Below, in pieces: positions 8,524-19,147 of a stretch of 64,000 nucleotides of DNA. The stretch lies in the NCBI RefSeq assembly GCF_030704535.1, contig NC_081809.1:1162501-1226500 (forward strand), written 5' to 3'. Each line of letters starts with the position of its first letter. Positions within the stretch are counted from its first letter, which is position 1. This stretch comes from Vitis vinifera. Taxonomy: Eukaryota > Streptophyta > Magnoliopsida > Vitales > Vitaceae. The notes below the pieces were generated by a model, which was not told where the DNA came from, made no database searches, and worked only from the letters and a program-made list of their open reading frames with translations. The position numbers and the translations under genes were made by a program.

Positions 8524-11097
8524 TCATCTCCCTTTTGGGTTCACCATGTGTGAGAACACTTCACTTGTGCTTAAGTCCTCAGTATCCTCACTAACTGCAC
8601 TCTCCTCATCAATGCTCAACATGCTTCTATGCATTGCATTGATGTCGGCATTCACCTTCTCTACATCAATTTTTGCTCCTTGGGGTTTCTCCTGCAATTG
8701 GAGGGCAAACTCAAGGTTCCAGAGTACGTCGCCCATTGAAGGTCGCTCAAGGCCATGATCAGACAGGCACTTCTCGGCAGTCTCTGCAAATTTCATCAAG
8801 CACTCAGGAGTGATATTTCCCTTAAGATGGGGATCGATGATTTCCTCGAGAATTCCCTTCTTTTGGCATTGTAGCGCCCAATCTGCAAGACTAACTTGTT
8901 CCTTAGGAAGGCTGGGATTGAGGGCTGGCCTTGCACACAATGCCTCAAAAAGTACTACCCCAAAGGAGTAAACATCAGATTTTTCTGTCAATTGTTGTCT
9001 CCGGAAGTACTCAGGATCCAAGTACCCAAAGCTGCCCTTAACCACTGTACTAACATGAGTTTGATTGAGTTCAGGGCCTGTTTTTGAGAGCCCAAAATCT
9101 GAAACTTTTGCTACCCACTTCTCATCCAGAAGAATGTTCGTAGTCTTCACATCCCTGTGAATGATAGTGTACTTGGCCCCAGTGTGAAGATAGTGAAGTC
9201 CCCTGGCAGCTCCAATACAAATTTCCAACCTCTGCTTCCATGACAATTGAGGTTTATCGCTCTTATAAAGATGCTCCCTCAGAGTCCCATTGGCCATGTA
9301 ATCATAAACCAGAATCATCTCATTATCTTCTTCACAATAACCAATAAGAGAGACTAAATGCCTATGTCTCAGCTTTGAAAGCATCTCAATTTCAGTCTGG
9401 AACTCATGAACACCTTGCTCTGAAGAAGGGTTTGATCTTTTAATTGCAACTTTTGTGCTCCCATCCACAACCCCTTTATAAACCTTCCCAAATCCTCCAA
9501 CCCCAATTACCTGTGACTCGTCAAAGTTCTTGGTGCCATGCCTCATTTCTGCCAACGTGAAATGCCGACAAAGAGCTGCCGCCATGGAAGACAAGTGGCT
9601 ACTGGCAGTGCTCTTGCCTGAGATAGTAGACTTGCTTGCTGTTGTGCCAGAGCTGCCATGAACTGGCAACCACCCACTTGTCCTGGAACCACTTCTGTCA
9701 AGCATTTTCTTCCTTCGGAAAGCTATAACAGCAACAACTGCAACAACCACCACCAACCCTGCAGCTCCTCCAGCAATCCCACCTATGACTTGAGCATTGT
9801 CACTAGACTCTGGTGAGGCGAAATTCCTCGTCTCCTCAGCCTTAACCAGCATGGGTGATGGCACAGGATTTGGACCTGCTAAATTCCCATTTGAGTCGTT
9901 AAGCTTAAAGATCTCCAATCCATTGAGAATTGCATCATAGAATTCAGGCTTCATTGATACAGATGGGTGTAATGCCACCCATAGTTGTTCATCACCAGGT
10001 TCATCTTTAACAAATACAGCAAAATCCTTGTAAACCGGCACTCCCTCTGATTCAGCCCAAGCAATCAAATCAGCAGCTGGCTGTGCTGTTTGGTTGTTAA
10101 CATAAATATCAAACACCCTCTGGTTGATCTTGGAAAGCAGAAACTCACAGAAATGAAACCTGACAATGTATGTGAAATTGGCATCAACCTGAAACACCCA
10201 TGTCAGATTATAATTCTGATTGATCTTTGGGTCTGGACCCATTGTTCTTGCTGTTCTGTACACATCAACTGGGGCAATATACTCAGGCACATGCGAAGGA
10301 TATTGAATGGTAACATTGCTATCAGCTTCAGAAGTGACCCCAAAGGCAGCCCCATACAGATATGGGGAATCATCATACCATGTCCGGCTTAGCCCAGAGT
10401 CATTATTGGCTGCAATGTACTGTCCACCAACATTCAACCGATACATGGTCTGCAATGAAGAGCCGGCAGCATCCAAGTCGGAGTACCCAACCATAGTTGC
10501 GGATCCAAATATATCCGGCATGGAAATTACTTCAATCCCATTGATAAAAGCATACGATCCATTGTGATTTGGAGAAGGCTTGAATGTGATATTGAGATGG
10601 CCAGATTCCGGGGGCATGAGAGAGAAGTCTTTGATGATATAAGCCTGTGTGAGAGCTTGGGCTGTGGTGGAGGCACTGAAATTGTTAAGGAGGGTGAAGC
10701 CACCGGCAGTGACCGAGAAAAAGCTGTCGGAAGCATTGAGAGCACTGTAAAAAGATGGGTAAAAATGGAGTCTGACCCAGAGGCGATTCTTAGGAGAAAC
10801 TGAGAATTGGTAGGTGGATTCTGATGTGAAAATCCTAGCAGACATGTAAGGAACGGGAGAAGGCAGCGAAGGGTCTTGGAGTTGTGCTGTGGCCGAAATG
10901 GATTTCCCTGGGGAGGCCAGAAACTTAGTGTCCGGAACCCACTTCCGCCCATCAGCATCAGCGCCACCGCTGGAATCCCCACAACTCAAGATAAACGAAA
11001 CAGAGTCCGATTCAGAGCTGCCGCTCAGTACATGAACGGGGTTGACGACGAAAGAGAAGAAAACGAGACAAAACAACACATGGGAATCAAGATTCAT
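8524..11097 (-). CDS. CrRLK1L receptor-like kinase, FERONIA/ANXUR group
   Basis: One uninterrupted coding exon of 857 residues, the normal structure and length for this family. I chose the methionine at 11097 because a clean signal peptide follows it (MNLDSHVLFCLVFFSFVV). An in-frame ATG at 11151 would add 18 residues. The ectodomain (residues about 35-400) has the tandem malectin-like domains with YPSFYSALNASDSFF, FINGIEVISMP and RFHFCEF. A transmembrane helix lies at about 434-457, followed by basic residues. The kinase is complete: GVGGFGKVYKG (about 530), VAIK lysine (about 551), HRDVKTTN (about 644), DFGLSKTG (about 665) and GSFGYLDPEYF. The juxtamembrane KSTISGKS...SHLS and HGTKNFDES resemble ANXUR proteins, while other parts are close to FERONIA. 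Family members sense RALF peptides at the plasma membrane and control cell-wall integrity and growth or pollen-tube integrity. The exact orthologue is not settled. Confidence 0.95.
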   Translation of the reverse strand: MNLDSHVLFCLVFFSFVVNPVHVLSGSSESDSVSFILSCGDSSGGADADGRKWVPDTKFLASPGKSISATAQLQDPSLPSPVPYMSARIFTSESTYQFSVSPKNRLWVRLHFYPSFYSALNASDSFFSVTAGGFTLLNNFSASTTAQALTQAYIIKDFSLMPPESGHLNITFKPSPNHNGSYAFINGIEVISMPDIFGSATMVGYSDLDAAGSSLQTMYRLNVGGQYIAANNDSGLSRTWYDDSPYLYGAAFGVTSEADSNVTIQYPSHVPEYIAPVDVYRTARTMGPDPKINQNYNLTWVFQVDANFTYIVRFHFCEFLLSKINQRVFDIYVNNQTAQPAADLIAWAESEGVPVYKDFAVFVKDEPGDEQLWVALHPSVSMKPEFYDAILNGLEIFKLNDSNGNLAGPNPVPSPMLVKAEETRNFASPESSDNAQVIGGIAGGAAGLVVVVAVVAVIAFRRKKMLDRSGSRTSGWLPVHGSSGTTASKSTISGKSTASSHLSSMAAALCRHFTLAEMRHGTKNFDESQVIGVGGFGKVYKGVVDGSTKVAIKRSNPSSEQGVHEFQTEIEMLSKLRHRHLVSLIGYCEEDNEMILVYDYMANGTLREHLYKSDKPQLSWKQRLEICIGAARGLHYLHTGAKYTIIHRDVKTTNILLDEKWVAKVSDFGLSKTGPELNQTHVSTVVKGSFGYLDPEYFRRQQLTEKSDVYSFGVVLFEALCARPALNPSLPKEQVSLADWALQCQKKGILEEIIDPHLKGNITPECLMKFAETAEKCLSDHGLERPSMGDVLWNLEFALQLQEKPQGAKIDVEKVNADINAMHRSMLSIDEESAVSEDTEDLSTSEVFSHMVNPKGR

Positions 11098-11223
11098 AGC
11101 TAAAGAAAAAACCTCTTTGAAGATAACAGGCTGAGAATCAATGCAGAACAAGATTTTCCAAGGAAATTAACAGAGCAACAAGAAAAACAGAGGAACAAAA
11201 AACGGAAGAAAATTTTTTCCTGC

Positions 11224-11335
11224 ACGCTTACGTGAACGAGAAATGGCTCCCCGAGATGCAAATGCCTTAAAATGAATTCCTCTTAACCGTGTTTGGTTTG
11301 AATGAAAACGCGAAAACTGAAAAACTTACCTGGAA
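11224..11335 (-). other. Probable 5' UTR intron of the receptor kinase gene
   Basis: Read on the minus strand, TTCCAG|GTAAGTTTTT at about 11335 is a consensus donor. AAGCGTGCAG|GAAAAA at about 11223 is a plausible acceptor about 110 bases downstream. Both lie upstream of the chosen start codon. A leader intron would fit the family, but only transcript data could prove it. Confidence 0.45.
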
Positions 11336-11479
11336 ATTTCAAAGACATAGGGATCAAGATGATGATAGGATTTGTTAGAAATTTTGGATTAAGGTTTTGG
11401 TTGACGTTAGGATAGGAGGTGGTTAGGGAGGAATGGAGGAGGGAAACGTCAAAAGGGACATGCATTGATTAGTTCTGTA

Positions 11480-12406
11480 ACAGATCTTCCTTTAAGAAAG
11501 GAAGGAAGGAAGGAAGACACCAACTCATCCTCAGGCGTTTCTTTAGCTCTTCCTCCTTAAGTCTTCTTTGTTTCTCCCATGGTCACTGTCTAATTCAAAT
11601 TCCCACACCAATGCAAAATATATCAAATTGAAGAAAAAGCCGAACAAAAATAATAAAAATAAATTAATTAAAATTAATAAAGCATTTTTATATGCTTTTT
11701 TTAAATATCTTTGATTTAATTTTTTTTTTAGGGTGAAAGTGAAGGAAAAAAAATTGATCTAAATTTGATTTAAATCTCAATAACTTTAAATGTTATTAAT
11801 ATTTTTAAATTTAAGTTTATTTGTTCATTATTAATTTTTTAATGAATTTAAGTGTTAGGTAAACGTGGTTAAGAACTAGTAATTTGAAACCAAAAAAAAA
11901 AAGTAATTTCACGTATTTTAAAAAATTAAAATTTATTATAATAATAAAAACTTTATAATGATTAATTATATAATTAGTTAAAAAAAACTAGTATGTTTAA
12001 CTTGTTGATTTGCAATTTTTTATCAGTGAACTCTAAGAACAAAAGATCCTGACCGACAATGGGAAAAAATTTTAATATGTTTAGAATATGTTTTAATTAT
12101 TTTGACATGATTTCTCGTAACAATGTTAAAATATGATTATATAAATATGAAAAATGATCAAAGTAAAACGATCTCAAATAAATGTTATTTTTAAAAAATA
12201 TTTAAAAATATAAAAAGTAGATTAATGACATTTCAAAATCGAAACTAAACTTGGGTTTTATAAAATGTTATAAAATAGTTTTTTAAAACAATTCTTAAAA
12301 ATTATTTTTCACAAACTGTTTTTTAAAAACATGTGAGTTGAGTGAGCCTGTGAGGGTAAGTCCTGCCTAATAGGATAATCCTCTCTTCTTGGGCTTCTTG
12401 TCTGTT
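11480..12406. other. AT-rich intergenic region between divergent genes
   Basis: This is the shared upstream region of the receptor kinase (-) and the LdpA-like gene copy (+). A GGAA tetranucleotide run (GAAAGGAAGGAAGGAAGGAAG) lies at about 11493-11514. The remainder is AT-rich with no supported ORF. Confidence 0.55.
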
Positions 12407-14714
12407 ATGGCTTTAAGCTTCTGCTTCAAAGCTTCACTCAACCAACAGCTACAAGGTGACTTCCCCATAACTTCCTTTTCCTCTCCTCTGCTCTCTCTGT
12501 CTCTTATCTGTCTGTGTTTTTCATTACAGTGAAGGTGAATTCTAGCAACAACAAATGTCTGCAAAAAATCAAAAACCTCACAAAAACCCTCACAGTTCCT
12601 TCAATTTTTTTCCTCCCCGCACGAATCTCTCCAAAAGGGGAACTGGGTTAAGCTTATATGTGGTGCCAGCTTCGAGGTGCGAGAAAGGTCTAAAACCCCA
12701 ATAGCAAAAACACCCACTCTTCTTATTCCCTTTTCTCCCAAACTAACATCGCTATTTCTCTCTCAAAGATGTGATAGATATCAGAAATCTCTCTCTAGTT
12801 TACACTCTTGCAGGATATGAACAACTTGTAAACCAGTTATCTGGTATGGGTTTCTGTAATTTTGTGAGAGAATCTTGAATTTTTTGTTTTGGATGAATGG
12901 TTACAGTTGATTGCATTGACTGTGCTGCGGACGCTTCGGTAGTGAGCGCTGTGAATGAAGGAATTGAGGCGGCTAGAGAGATTGTGCCGCTTCGAAGACC
13001 TTGGGTAATGATCAGTGTTAACGATAATGAAGATCTTCATTTTCGCAAAGCCGGTAAATGCCCCCATTCCTTCTTTACTAGATATTGATAAAACAGTATA
13101 ATTTGCTTGCAATCAGCATTGTAAATCGAATTCATGCAGTACAATGCCAGTACCATCTCTCACACAAATTCTCTTACTTGTATCGGAATTATACATGTAA
13201 ACATGTACCCCCAAATGTGTAAATATTGCCCACTGCCCCAAGGGTCTGACATAGCTTTAAAAGTCATCTGATGGGGGATATCACAATCAACTCATGGTAA
13301 CAACCCCTTCTCCTAGTTTATAATGATCCAGTACCATTTGTAATGATCTATAAGTCCCACATCGGGGTTGAGAATCGCTTCTGATACAATTTATAATGAC
13401 CTGCTCCCAATCATATAAGTATTATCTACTTTGTGCCCAAGGTGCCCTTATAATTTTAAAATGCATCAACATAGTTAAGAGAAGCTCCCGCGTATATAGT
13501 GTTAGAAACTTTTTCTCATATCTGATATGAGATATTACAATGCATATTGTTGTGGCTTCTTTTGGAGTTCGGTTAGATTGTGGTTGAATGCAAAATTGAG
13601 AACAGTTTATAATGCTCAGTTTCCCTAATCTAGCCAGGAACCGTACGAAATATGTTATGAACTTATCTTATAGAAATGTGGTAACATGTCCTTTACCATT
13701 TGATCATCTCCCATATGAGTTGTTTGCTTTGTTCTGAGCTAACTTTGAGTATTACTTTATCAGAATTTGATCCAGCAGACTGTCCTCCAGATTGTTCAAG
13801 GCCATGTGAGGTGGTTTGTCCTGCTAATGCAATTTCACTGGTAGAAGGGAAATCAACAGTAGAACTTCCCCACAGTACAAGATCACCTGGTGCATTGAAG
13901 GTCTTTTTGTGTGGTTTATTTTATTAATCTTCCTAACACCATTCATTGTTTCCCGTGTTCAATATCAAAGTTGATACCGGTATGCAGGGTGGAGTTATAA
14001 CCGAACGCTGCTATGGCTGTGGCCGGTGCTTTCCTGTTTGCCCATTTGACAAAATAAGTGAGTTGTGTTCACTTCTGTTCTGCTATTTTCTTCACTTCTC
14101 CTTTCTTATTCCCTTCTTCTGTCTAAGGTGCACGTGGCTACATTGAATTCATATATTTTCCTGCTGTTGTTGCTTTTGGAATGGGTTGGATAATATCTGG
14201 TTGAATTGATATAGGTGTAGTTACATATGTAAGAAATGCAACTGCCACAACTGAACTTCTCAAGAGAGACAACGTTGACGCTGTAGAGATACATACAAGT
14301 GGAAGGTATCCCCTGTAAAATACGATGGAAGATGCCTTTATGTTCTTGAAATTAATCCACATCTATCCAGCACTACCCTGCTTGAATCTTTTGGTCACAC
14401 ATTTTTGTACTTAGGCAGAGTGCTTTCTTTAGAGAACTTTGGAATCATTTGGGAGATGCAATTAGGTATCTGAGACTGGTAGCAGTAAGTATGGAACCTT
14501 TCGCTATTGTTGGAATATCTAATTGAATGATCATATAGTTATCATTAAGCCATAAATTATGGATCAGCCCATATTGAGTTTCTTGGACACTATGATCTAA
14601 CATCCTTTCTTGGTCCAGGTTAACTTACTTGATATCGGGGATTCCACGATATCTTCAATGAACACAATGTACTCTATCATGGAACTGCAGTTGGATTGCT
14701 ACAACTTATGGCAG
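12407..14714 (+). pseudogene. Plastid LdpA-like iron-sulfur protein gene, decayed and 3'-truncated
   Basis: Readable exons: 12407-12455 (MALSFCFKASLNQQLQ, transit-peptide-like), 12546-12676 (ending KLICGASFE), about 12769-12813 (DVIDIRNLSLVYTLAG), 12907-13053, 13764-13900, 13988-14057, 14215-14305, 14415-14484 and 14619-14714. The product resembles cyanobacterial LdpA, an iron-sulfur protein tied to redox input of the clock. Clusters of cysteines look ferredoxin-like: CPPDCSRPCEVVCP and CYGCGRCFPVCP. Exons 4-9 join in frame. Exon 3 does not: its left junction needs one extra G after GAG, and its right junction reads GCAG|GATATG, lacking GT. After LWQ at 14714 the expected remaining exons are absent and unrelated sequence begins. 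I infer a non-functional copy. An alternative is unusual splicing to an unseen exon, or assembly errors at both exon 3 junctions. Confidence 0.75.
13236..13545 (+). repeat. Dispersed short repeat in the LdpA-like gene's fourth intron
   Basis: This block carries a GGGATATCACAATCA-type start, two CCATTTGTAATGATC/CAATTTATAATGACC words, a TATAATTTTAAAATGCATC...AGTTAAGAGAAGC core, and a closing CTCATATCTGATATGAGATATTACAAT. The same words in the same order occur at 50540-50672 and 55780-56490 in this window. I regard it as a non-autonomous dispersed repeat family. The class is not determined. Confidence 0.65.
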
Positions 14715-14786
14715 GTGAGCCCATGTTGCTTTAAGCTTTGAATCATAATTTAACTTGTTGGATTCAAATGATATCATCATAGAAAT

Positions 14787-14852
14787 TATCATGTGGGCCG
14801 GTGGCCCACATATCATGATCTTAGCCAAAACTCAAAAGGCTGAGAAAGATAT
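14787..14852 (-). pseudogene. U2 snRNA-like gene with an internal deletion
   Basis: Read on the minus strand from 14852, the sequence begins ATATCTTTCTCAGCCTTTTG, close to the conserved 5' end of plant U2. It continues with a 7-base insertion and then TTGGCTAAGATCA. It then jumps to TGATATGTGGGCC and the stem partner GGCCCACATGATA, which belong about 37 nucleotides further on in U2. The missing part includes the branch-point-pairing GUAGUA region, so the RNA could not act in splicing. Sequence beyond 14787 no longer resembles U2 (no Sm-site block). The deletion size is estimated from my memory of the U2 consensus. Confidence 0.75.
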
Positions 14853-14875
14853 GCCTTCCAGTGTACCTGGGTTCT

Positions 14876-14927
14876 CCTTATATATCGCTATTCATTTTCC
14901 CGTCCCTGTCACAAATCGATGTGGTAC
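14876..14927 (-). promoter_or_regulatory. Plant snRNA promoter: upstream element plus TATA box
   Basis: On the minus strand, GTACCACATCG at 14927-14917 matches the plant snRNA upstream sequence element (RTCCCACATCG) except at one or two positions. TATATAAGG follows at 14884-14876, about 32 bases downstream. The U2-like 5' end lies about 24 bases after the TATA box. That spacing is the one reported for RNA polymerase II snRNA genes of dicots. The promoter looks better preserved than the RNA body. Confidence 0.7.
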
Positions 14928-15129
14928 TGAACATGGGAATCACCATCTGCAGAACTTTAGCTCGGGTCCACGTGAGTGATGGACCATTGTGGGGCTCAAT
15001 TCACGTGGAATTTCATCCGACTACGCTTTCAGTTTCTGCTGATTTCTGGATTTTCAAATGCAAGCCCAGTCTTCTGCTAAGGAATATTTTGCTAAGCCCA
15101 TTACATAGGATGGGTTGGAGTCTCTAGGA

Positions 15130-16015
15130 GACATTTCCATAACAGCTGTTAAAAATAGTTTTTAATTATTTTTTAGAATAAATTTTTGTTTGATAACTAA
15201 ACATGAAAGCGGTTATTTTAATTATTTTTCGTTTACCTATTATTGATTCATGTATAATGCAAGAAAATTTAAAATATTTTTTTATTTTTAATTATTACAT
15301 AGAATAATCCATAAATAAAAAATAAAAAACAAGCACTTTTTAAAAAAGGGAAAAGTGGAATTTGATTCATTGATATTAAAATATATGGAAAAAAAATCTT
15401 GAATTTTTAAAATTATTATCTTCGTCTATTTAAAAATAATTTGAAATATATACACTTTTTAATAAGTTATCTAATTATTTCCATTAATACCGTTGTACTT
15501 GTCATGTCATTCAAATCAATTAATAATTAAACTCCTTCATGTAAATGTTTCCCTTTATTTTAGATATTTTATTTATTTATTTATTAGTATTATTATTTTA
15601 TTATTTTATTATTTTATTATTTGAGATTTTTTTTTCTCTAGAAACATTATAAAGTAAAAATTTAAAATAAAAAAAGTTTATTCTAGTATTAATAAGTTAA
15701 AAATAAATTTATATGTCTTGGTAATAAATAAACTAATAATAAATTTGTATTTATTATATAATATTAATAATTGTTTAATATAATAGAGAATAAAATTTGT
15801 TGTGAGAGTTTTTTAGATATAAAATATTTTATAATATGGTTGTACTTTGATATATGGTATAAAAATAAGAATAATTATTTTATATTAAATAAATTAATCA
15901 TAATTAAAATAATTATATATTATTAAATTTATTATTTAATAAACAACTTTGTTACTTTTTGATAATTATGATTAAATAGAATTTGATTAACAATACTTCC
16001 TCTTAAAATTCTATG

Positions 16016-16083
<68 letters not shown>

Positions 16084-17270
16084 CCTATTTAAATATGATT
16101 TTTTTTGCATAATATTTCATAAACATTTAGGAAATTAAAATAAGAATCTTATGAAGTGTTTATTTATAGAGAAAAAAAAATCAAATAATAAAATATCTAA
16201 AAGAATGAAAATATATGTATGAATGAGTTAGTTGTTAATTGATTTAAATCTAAAATGATATTTTTGAGAATAATTTGATAACTTATTAAAAAGTTTATGC
16301 ATTTCAAATTATTTTTAAATAGATGAAAGTAATACTAATTTTAAAAAATTGGGATTTTTTTTCTATATTATTGAATCAAATCCTACTTTTTCCTTTAAAA
16401 AACTTGTTCTCAAAATAACTATTTTCGGAGTAAGTTTTCCTCATTTTGGTTAAAAGTTTATGAAACTTGTTTTTGAATTCAAATATATTGAAAACAGTTT
16501 TTTAATTTTTTTTATTTAAGATTGATTTAGACAATAATTTTCCTTAACATCCTTATGTGCTATATGAAGAGACGGGAAAATGCAAATTACAAAGAGGGGT
16601 CAGACCATAAATTTATCCTCAAACCAAACTTTAATATCATAGGATTTGAGCTCAATATGCATATTATGCTTTTAGTGAAGCTTATCCATTATATGGATTC
16701 ACTTTCTTTTAATTAATATGCTAAAAAAAAAAAATATTGAATCCAATTCAAGGGTTGACCAAAAAAAATAATTTTCAAACACTAAAACTCTTTCATCATA
16801 AAATGTTTTATTATATAATTATGATATATGCCAAAAGGTATCTTCACTGGTAGAGAATAATAATTGTCCCAAGGCAAAGCCCGCCCACCCACCTCAATGA
16901 AACTACCTAATCAATGTAACATGGATGATGTATAAGCTTTGTTTTGATAAGTGCTTTTACAAAAATAGTTTTTCACATCTGTTTTTAAAAATTATAAATT
17001 TGATTTCTATATTTTAAAAATATATTTTTAAATTTCAAGAAGATTATTGTAATTTTTTAATTAATAAAATTTGTAAAAGCTTTCTACTAAATTTTATTGA
17101 AAAAAAAAATTAAAAGGAAAGTAGACACTACTGAGTCTGAGCTGAAAATGCTCAGACATCAAACATTAATCAGAGTGGGTCTGAGCATTCATCTCTTGCA
17201 AGTTGCAACTTGCAACCAAACAATCAATGATGTGATGCTGAGCAGGTTTCCATTTTACTTCATCTGTCCA
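15130..17270. other. AT-rich intergenic DNA, no gene seen
   Basis: Nearly all A and T, with poly-A and poly-T runs and TTATTTTATTATTTTATT-type simple repeats at about 15580-15625. No ORF or RNA gene stands out. Confidence 0.6.
16018..16080. repeat. (AT)n microsatellite, about 31 repeats
   Basis: An uninterrupted alternating A/T run of about 62 bases. It is likely to vary in length between individuals. Confidence 0.95.
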
Positions 17271-17274
17271 TCAC

Positions 17275-17450
17275 ACGGTACTTCAACTCATCTCATCCCC
17301 ATTAATGAAACACCCACCACCCAACAAAATAATTAATTAAAACTTTTAAACGGTACTTCAACTCGTCTCAAACCCACGCCCGGCCCCGCACCCAACAAAA
17401 GTATTAATTAAAACTTTTAAACGGTACTTCAAACTCATCTCATCCCCGTT
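17275..17450 (+). repeat. Tandem repeat of about 73 bp, 2.4 copies
   Basis: ACGGTACTTCAACTC starts at 17275, 17350 and 17421. Each unit goes on with CTCATCCC/CCCAACAAAA and TTAATTAAAACTTTTAA. The repeat lies at the left edge of the larger duplication described next. Confidence 0.85.
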
Positions 17451-18372
17451 AATGTACCGAAAGAATAGGTTGGATAAAACAATTACTAAAAAGGGTGGTA
17501 TCTTTTATTGAGAAGGACTTTAGTAAGCTTAATATATCAAAACTGCCCCTTAACTAAAACTTTTAAAATTCAAAACATTTAAAGAACTTCACTTGATTTG
17601 TCAATATATTTATGGTACATGGGTCTCGTATTTATTGTAATTATTGATATTTAAATTTTAAATCAAAATTTTGGATTTAACCCTTATAATTATATATAAT
17701 TTTTTATTTAAATTTACTATTTAAAACAAAAATACTTTTAAAAAATATTTTCAAAATATCATTTATTGTTTTTTTACCTTTTTTATTTTTATTCTAATTT
17801 TTAATTTTATGAAGAAAAAAATAAGTTTTATAATTATATAATAAAAATGATGATTTTTTCATATATATATTATAATTTTAAATTGATAAATTATGTTTTT
17901 GTATTCAATTTAAGGAAGATAAAATTTTTGATTTTTCATTCAGATTCTCTAAAAATAATAAGAAAATGATAGAAAATGTTTAATCATTTTTTATATTTAT
18001 AATAAAATAATTTAAAAAAATTTATATGATTTTTTTTCCTTTGCATAGTGTTTTTTTTTTTTTCATATAAATTTTTTTTCTCAATGCATCGAGTGGATAA
18101 TGTTAATATATTTGACATGTTGAATATTAATAAGGTATAAAAGGTGATTCTTAATATTATTACTTTTATTATACAATACAAGCACAACAAAAATATGTTA
18201 TAATTACGATATAAATACACTTACATTACAATACATTACAATAAAACCTAATTAAGAAATTTATGAATTTTTTTATAAAAATGGTAATTTTGTATGATCA
18301 TACCATATTTTACAACATACCTATATTATAAATAATTTCTGAAATAAAATGAAATACTAATTTGAATTCACG

Positions 18373-18415
<43 letters not shown>

Positions 18416-19132
18416 AAAATTATTAAATAATTTCAAAACACTAAATAAATGTTGTTAATATATTAATACGATGTGTTAATACCAATAGGGTATGAATAAA
18501 CATTTTTAAAATTATTACTTTTATAATGAAATATAGGTACGATATAAATGCATTATACTTACAATATAAATACACTATTATTACAATATATTATAACATA
18601 ATTTAATTTATTTTTATTTAATTTTTTCACGTGCTATATTACCCAATGAATAATTGTGAGTTATTCCATTTAATAGGTGTGTGTTAATCAATTGAATATT
18701 TATATATTATTCAATTGATGAGTGCTCGTAAAAAATAATTATTTATTATATTATGATAACAAAGTTTTTAATTGTATGTTTTATATATAAAATGATATAA
18801 TAACTTTAGGATATGGTTTTTATTTGTGAGATATTAAAAATTATTTTTTTTACAAGGTTCTTTAAAAAATCTCAATTTTTTTTAAAAAAATAACAAATTT
18901 TTAAATAGTTAATTGTTCAAAAGTGATAACAATTTTTTCAAGTTGAAAAATGTACCGTTGATTGCCTATCAACATGTCCTTATCATCATGTATGAGCCCC
19001 ACATCATTGATAATATCAATTTATTTATAAATAATATAAAAAAAACATATTAAAGGGTAAAATTGTCCTCTAAAAGAGTGAGCCTTCATAGTGATTAGTT
19101 TTTCTAATCCACCCTTTTGGGTAATTCTCCCT
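17383..19132 (+). repeat. Tandem segmental duplication, copy A
   Basis: Copy A starts near the words GCACCCAACAAAAGTATTAA and ends in CCACCCTTTTGGGTAATTCTCCC. It is collinear with 19148-20372 over most of its length: CTTGATTTGTCAA, AAATCAAAATTTTGGATTTAACC, AAATAAGTTTTATAATTATATAATAAAAATGATG and TTGAATATTTATATATTATTCAATTGATGAGTGCTC. It contains about 400 bp not found in copy B (about 18150-18560), including an (AT)n run at 18375-18412. The divergence visible by eye suggests an old duplication of non-coding DNA. Confidence 0.75.
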
Positions 19133-19147
19133 TAATGAAACAGGCCC

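Noticed and set aside
10527-10982. 151-codon minus-strand ORF within the receptor kinase gene
   Set aside because: It lies in another frame of the malectin-like domain coding sequence and is a shadow of that gene.
12555-12700. ATG at 12555 as the start of the LdpA-like protein
   Set aside because: Its frame (MSAKNQKPHK...) does not carry the KLICGASFE block. The transit-peptide exon at 12407 joined to 12546 does.
13354-13364. Perfect plant snRNA upstream element GTCCCACATCG in the LdpA intron
   Set aside because: It belongs to the dispersed repeat there. The nearest TATA-like words are at poor spacing for a pol II type, and no snRNA sequence follows.
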